64,000 nucleotides of DNA, taken from NCBI GenBank assembly GCA_029204225.1, contig CM055092.1, forward strand, positions 11,612,310 to 11,676,309. The letters run 5' to 3'. Source of the stretch: Diphasiastrum complanatum (taxonomy: Eukaryota; Streptophyta; Lycopodiopsida; Lycopodiales; Lycopodiaceae). The translations under genes and the position numbers were made by a program. This document shows positions 60,746 to 64,000 of this stretch, in pieces. Under the pieces are notes generated by a model that did not search any database, was not told the DNA's origin, and saw only the letters and a list, made by a program, of their open reading frames with translations. How positions within the stretch are numbered: the stretch's first letter is position 1; each line of letters opens with the position of its first letter.

Positions 60746-61480
60746 CTAAAAGGGACAATAAAGAGCCAACAGCGAACTACTACTTAGTATTGGCTTTAAT
60801 AGCTCGTTTGAGCTCACCAGAAATAGTCTTGAACCAATTATATGGTTCAAGAGGGCTTTGGCCAACTTAGTGTGGGATTCCACTATCCTGTGAAGGATTT
60901 GAGATGTGATGCGGTCTTTCCTGAGGTTGCCAACCATCAGAAAATTATTCAATAGCTGGGCAGCTGCATGGATGGAAGGCTCAGTGATGGCTTCCAAAAG
61001 ATAGCCATCATTGGTCCAGTGCAGATCGTTGGGGAGGTCAATAAGTGGCTTGATGGCCTGTTTGGCGTGCTTGTGATTGGGTGAGGCCTGCGTACCAGAT
61101 GATATTCCTAGGGCTACAAGGGTGGCCTCAATGATGCGCACCTTGTGTGCGACTCCTTGGAAAGTGATATAGAATTTGGATTTCTCTTCCTTCCACGTAC
61201 TGAAGGCAAGAGTGATGAAATCCATATTGATACGGCCCAAAAAGGCTCTCTCATGAATACCCATTGCAGTGAGTAGAGGCTCCGCAAGGGTCATCCACTG
61301 AGTGACCATGCTTGTGCTAGGAAGAATCATGATGTCTGTTGCAAATGAGACATCATGATGGATAGCATAGCGCGGAGACTGGGAAGTATCAGTAGAAGAC
61401 ATGATGATCAGAAAGGAATTATAAACACGTGAAAGTGTATCAGAAGGCAATGTAAAAAATCTGGAAGGCTTTGGTCGCAA
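60746..61480 (-). pseudogene. ORF-X, N-terminal part
   Basis: Open for 244 codons on the minus strand; a likely start is the internal Met-Ser-Ser at 61404. Helix-rich with AEPLLTAMGIHERAFLGRIN, AFSTWKEEKSKFYITFQG, VRIIEATLVALGISSG and a block of nine basic/His residues near NHKHAKQAIKP. A one-base shift near 60765 takes the frame out, ending at 60746, while the ORF-X frame resumes as GSLLSLLAASHLENKIHGFH. No known domain recognised with confidence; the F-x-x-W...YITFQG-V pattern is only loosely like plant transposon-associated N-terminal domains. Confidence 0.7.
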
Positions 61481-62197
61481 GAAAAATTCGCAAGAGCTTC
61501 GCTAGCACAAGTGAGGAATGAATCGAATTCAGCCAATTTATAGGTGAATTTGGTGGATCCATTACACTGAATAGTAGTTTGGCTGATCAGTTATGAGCAA
61601 AAATTTGCAGGCATGTGCAGTACTATAAAAATAGGCTATAAAAATCTCGGCGAATATTTCTAGGGATCTGAACCTATCAGGCGAACGTTTTCCAGGGCTA
61701 GCGAAGGATGAACCTTCGCCCAGGAGGGTCCTTTGCCCAGGTACTCTCATAAATGCATTTTTTCACAGTTTGAACCTATGGACAACCTAATTTTGACATT
61801 TTAAGATCATCTAGCAGGTTGGAGAAGGTTCATAATGAGGTTATTGACATACCGCTGAACATTCGCCTAACTCAAAAATTGGATTTTCTCTTGTCAGGAA
61901 CCTTCGCCCACCTCAATTTAGATAAATCAAGGGTGGATGTATAGTTTGAGAGCTCAGCGAAGGTTTTTGGTACTGTCTTAGGCCAAATCTGTCCAAATCA
62001 GTGATTTTCTAAGTCATTGTCCATCAAAAATATTGTGCTTCTTTTTCCTTATCTTGATGACTTCCTGACTTTTGCTCATCAGTCTTTTCTTATTTATTGT
62101 TTTTTTTTGTTTTTTTTTTTAACTGTCTTTTTCAAAAAAAAAACTCAGCAAATTAAATACTGAAAACAAAAAAATGAAAAACAAATAAAATTAAAAA
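61481..62197 (-). other. Spacer between Gypsy-2 pol and ORF-X
   Basis: No reading frame of note. The minus strand has repeated CTTCGC/GCGAAGG words (about 61690, 61710, 61905, 61960) and an A/T homopolymer-rich patch at 62098-62190. It may hold a splice acceptor or promoter for ORF-X, but nothing specific is visible. Confidence 0.5.
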
Positions 62198-62602
62198 TTA
62201 TATTTGTTGAATTGGCGGAGCAGGCTGCCAAAACTTGCGTAATTGGCTGCCATTAACCGGAGTATCGAATCGTTTTCCATCCAAGTGCTCAAGAATTATT
62301 GCGCCATAGTTCAAGATTTCCTTCACTTTATATGGGCCTTTACCGGTAAACTTCAACTGACCCTTGATCAGCTTGGTTTTGTACATCAATGCAGGATCTC
62401 CTGCTTTCAAATCGCTTTTGTGCAATCGACGATCGTGCCATGCCTTGCGGCGGGCTTTCTCTGCTGCTAAGACATGAACTGCCATCAATCGGGTTTCACA
62501 TAATTTGTGCAACGCTTCATGATAGAGTTGTAAAGACATATCATCATTCGATCGTTCTGTGGTTGCTATGCATAAAGATGGGATTAAAAATTCAATTGGC
62601 AT
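62198..62602 (-). pseudogene. Gypsy-2 integrase C-terminal part
   Basis: Minus strand: PIEFLIPSLCIATTERSNDD, then ARRKAWHDRRLHKSDLKAGD and GKGPYKVKEILNYGAIILEH, the usual integrase tail with a YKxKLxxGxLKFxxxGPY-type module, ending QPAPPIQQI and a stop. This is the 3' end of pol. The stretch upstream (62602-62701) continues in frame (KLYAALWAFRITYKNSTNQI) after a TAG at 62702. Confidence 0.87.
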
Positions 62603-62701
62603 AACAGAATCTTGACCATAAACTAGTTGAAAAGGTATTTGATTTGTACTATTTTTGTAAGTGATTCTGAATGCCCATAATGCTGCATACAGTTTATGTT
62701 C

Positions 62702-62995
62702 CTAATCGGACCAACTTGCTTCAACTATCTTTGTCATAATGGTGCAGAGAATCTTATTGGAAGATTCAGCTTGGCCATTCCCTCTGGGATAGTAGGGAGT
62801 ACTAAATCTGTGTATGATGATAAAATCTTTCAGTAAACACTTTATTGTTTGATTAACAAAGTGTGTACCCCGGTCACTGACAATTTTGATCAGACATCCA
62901 AATCTGATTATAATATTTTCATATAGAAACTTGGTCGTAGATTTCGCATCAGCCACTTTGACAGCTTTGGATTCAATCCACTTGGTCATATAATC
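62702..62995 (-). pseudogene. Gypsy-2 integrase catalytic core
   Basis: Minus strand TKWIESKAVKVADAKSTTKF, then IVSDRGTHFVNQTIK (second catalytic Asp) and STPYYPRGNGQAESSNKIL (catalytic Glu), ending at TAG 62702. Such YYPxxNGQAExxNK patterns are shared by Athila/Tat-type and related plant gypsy elements. Confidence 0.88.
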
Positions 62996-63183
62996 AGTTG
63001 CAACGATAATGTATCGGGGCTAAGATCCTTGCGCGACAGGATGAATAGGACCAACATAATCCAATCCCCATTTTTCAAACGGTGTTTGCGATAAAACCGG
63101 ATGCAAGGGTTCATAATTCTGTCGAGTAGGTCGTCGTGCTCGCTAGCAAACATCACATGTCTGAATAAAATTTTCTTGTGTCC

Positions 63184-64000
63184 TTATGAAGCGTAGGCCA
63201 CCAACAGTCGGATTGCAAAAGTTTGCGAACAGTAATATCTGTAGGAGAAGTGTCCTCCACCCATGTCATCATGTGAAAACATGATTAAATCTGGTACTTT
63301 ATGTGGTAAAACACACCATCGTAAAATATTATCTGATCCACGATGATACAATTGTCCTGCAATTAATTGATAAGATTGAGCCTTATGAATCAATTGTCTC
63401 TTCTGTACTTTTGTCAAAGAGTCATTCGGTTGTCCTAGCATCAGGTACTCAACAATATCTGCCACCCACTCAGGTATTGCTTCAACATAGAACAACGCAG
63501 CATCTGGCAGTTCATCATCCACTTCATTATTAACTGGTGCGGATTCAATTCGCGAAACGTGATCGACTAGATAATGTTGCTTTCCTTTTCGAACCACAAT
63601 CCGAAAGTAAAATTCAGTCAATAATAATAACCATCTTGCAATACATCCAGTATTGCATGTCTTGTTTACCAAGTAAATTAACGGTTGATGATCCGTATAA
63701 AATACAAAGTGCATTTCCATGAGGTAGTGACAAAATTTCCGAACAGAAAAAATCATGGCTAGCACTTCACGTTCTGTTGTTGAATAATTCTTCTCTGGAT
63801 CTGTAAGTTGTCTGCTCGCAAATCGTATATGATAATCCTTCTTATAGTCACCTGGTTGCGTCAAAATTGATCCAATGGCGTATTTTGAGACATCCGTATG
63901 AACATGAAACTCTATCGTCCAATCTGGAGAACGCAATATTGGGGCTGAAGTTAATATTTTTTATAACTTTTCAAAGGCTTCTAACGCTTCTATTGTCCAA
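63184..64000 (-). pseudogene. Gypsy-2 RT end, RNase H and integrase zinc domain
   Basis: Entering from the right edge: EALEAFEKL*KILTSAPILR (RT/RNase H linker with one TAA), then RNase H VHTDVSKYAIGSILTQ (Asp), YSTTEREVLAMIFSVRKFCH (Glu) and FYTDHQPLIYLVNK (Asp). Next is a connection, then integrase LYHRGSDNILRWCVLPHK and HDDMGGGHFS, the start of the His-His-Cys-Cys zinc site. A frameshift near 63200 ends it; the CDVCQRARRPTRQN-like part follows in another frame (63100-63170). Confidence 0.88.

Larger units (their letters stand above)
51735..64000 (-). mobile_element. Gypsy-2: Ty3/gypsy element with an extra 3' ORF (ORF-X), minus strand, partial
   Basis: Reading leftward from the window edge: RT/RNase H and integrase (64000-62198), a spacer of about 700 bases, ORF-X (61480-59745, then 53399-52472 across the Copia-E insertion), a purine tract (52422-52436) and the 3' LTR (52421-51735). 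The 5' LTR, gag and most of RT lie to the right of the window. An extra ORF between pol and the 3' LTR is the position of env-like ORFs in some plant gypsy lineages such as Athila. Confidence 0.88.

Overview
This window is nuclear DNA of a plant with a large, retrotransposon-filled genome. Almost all coding capacity belongs to decayed Ty1/copia and Ty3/gypsy elements. Between them sit four in-phase exons of a gene I read as an IQUB-like ciliary/flagellar protein (37618-43125, + strand). Such genes are expected only in plants that make swimming sperm, so a fern, lycophyte, bryophyte, cycad or Ginkgo is suggested. Kilobase-sized introns and deep nesting make a fern my first guess, by inference only.

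Layout. 1-3261: unassigned, with a decayed minus-strand zinc-knuckle reading frame and a short tandem duplication. 3262-9699: a long (AG)n microsatellite split by a young, complete copia element (Copia-A; equal 682-bp LTRs, about 0.9% divergent). 9700-12732: old LTR-like sequence, a solo LTR with a perfect 5-bp target-site duplication (TSD), a second GA tract, and the leader of Copia-C. 12733-20130: Copia-C, whose gag gene is split by Copia-B (12838-18893, TSD agaag). 20164-32455: Gypsy-1 on the minus strand, its reverse transcriptase split by Copia-D (22715-27628), ending in a tandem LTR-leader-LTR array. 32456-37200: a short GA tract, unassigned sequence, and Gypsy-3 remnants (minus strand). 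37618-43125: IQUB-like exons. 43185-43846: a small non-autonomous hAT-type transposon with an exact 8-bp TSD. 44673-45895: LTR and 3' end of a second Gypsy-2-family copy. 45909-50826: Copia-F, very decayed. 51735-64000: Gypsy-2 on the minus strand, running off the window. It has pol, then a long unrecognised extra ORF (ORF-X) in the position where env-like ORFs occur, and Copia-E (53405-59739, TSD accgg) sits inside ORF-X.

The insertion order is read from sequence: Copia-B is younger than Copia-C, Copia-D younger than Gypsy-1, Copia-E younger than Gypsy-2, and Copia-A younger than the microsatellite. LTR divergence by eye orders the complete copia elements A (about 0.9%) < E (about 2.6%) < B (several %) < D (about 10%). 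Every retroelement reading frame carries stops or frameshifts, many explainable as C-to-T changes, so none looks autonomous.

Most noteworthy: (1) the IQUB-like exons, with splice sites and phases that fit; (2) Gypsy-2 ORF-X, roughly 860-890 codons when read across the Copia-E insertion and recurring in a second element in the window; (3) the hAT element; (4) the TSD-proven nesting. Element names (Copia-A to F, Gypsy-1 to 3, ORF-X) are local labels, not database names.
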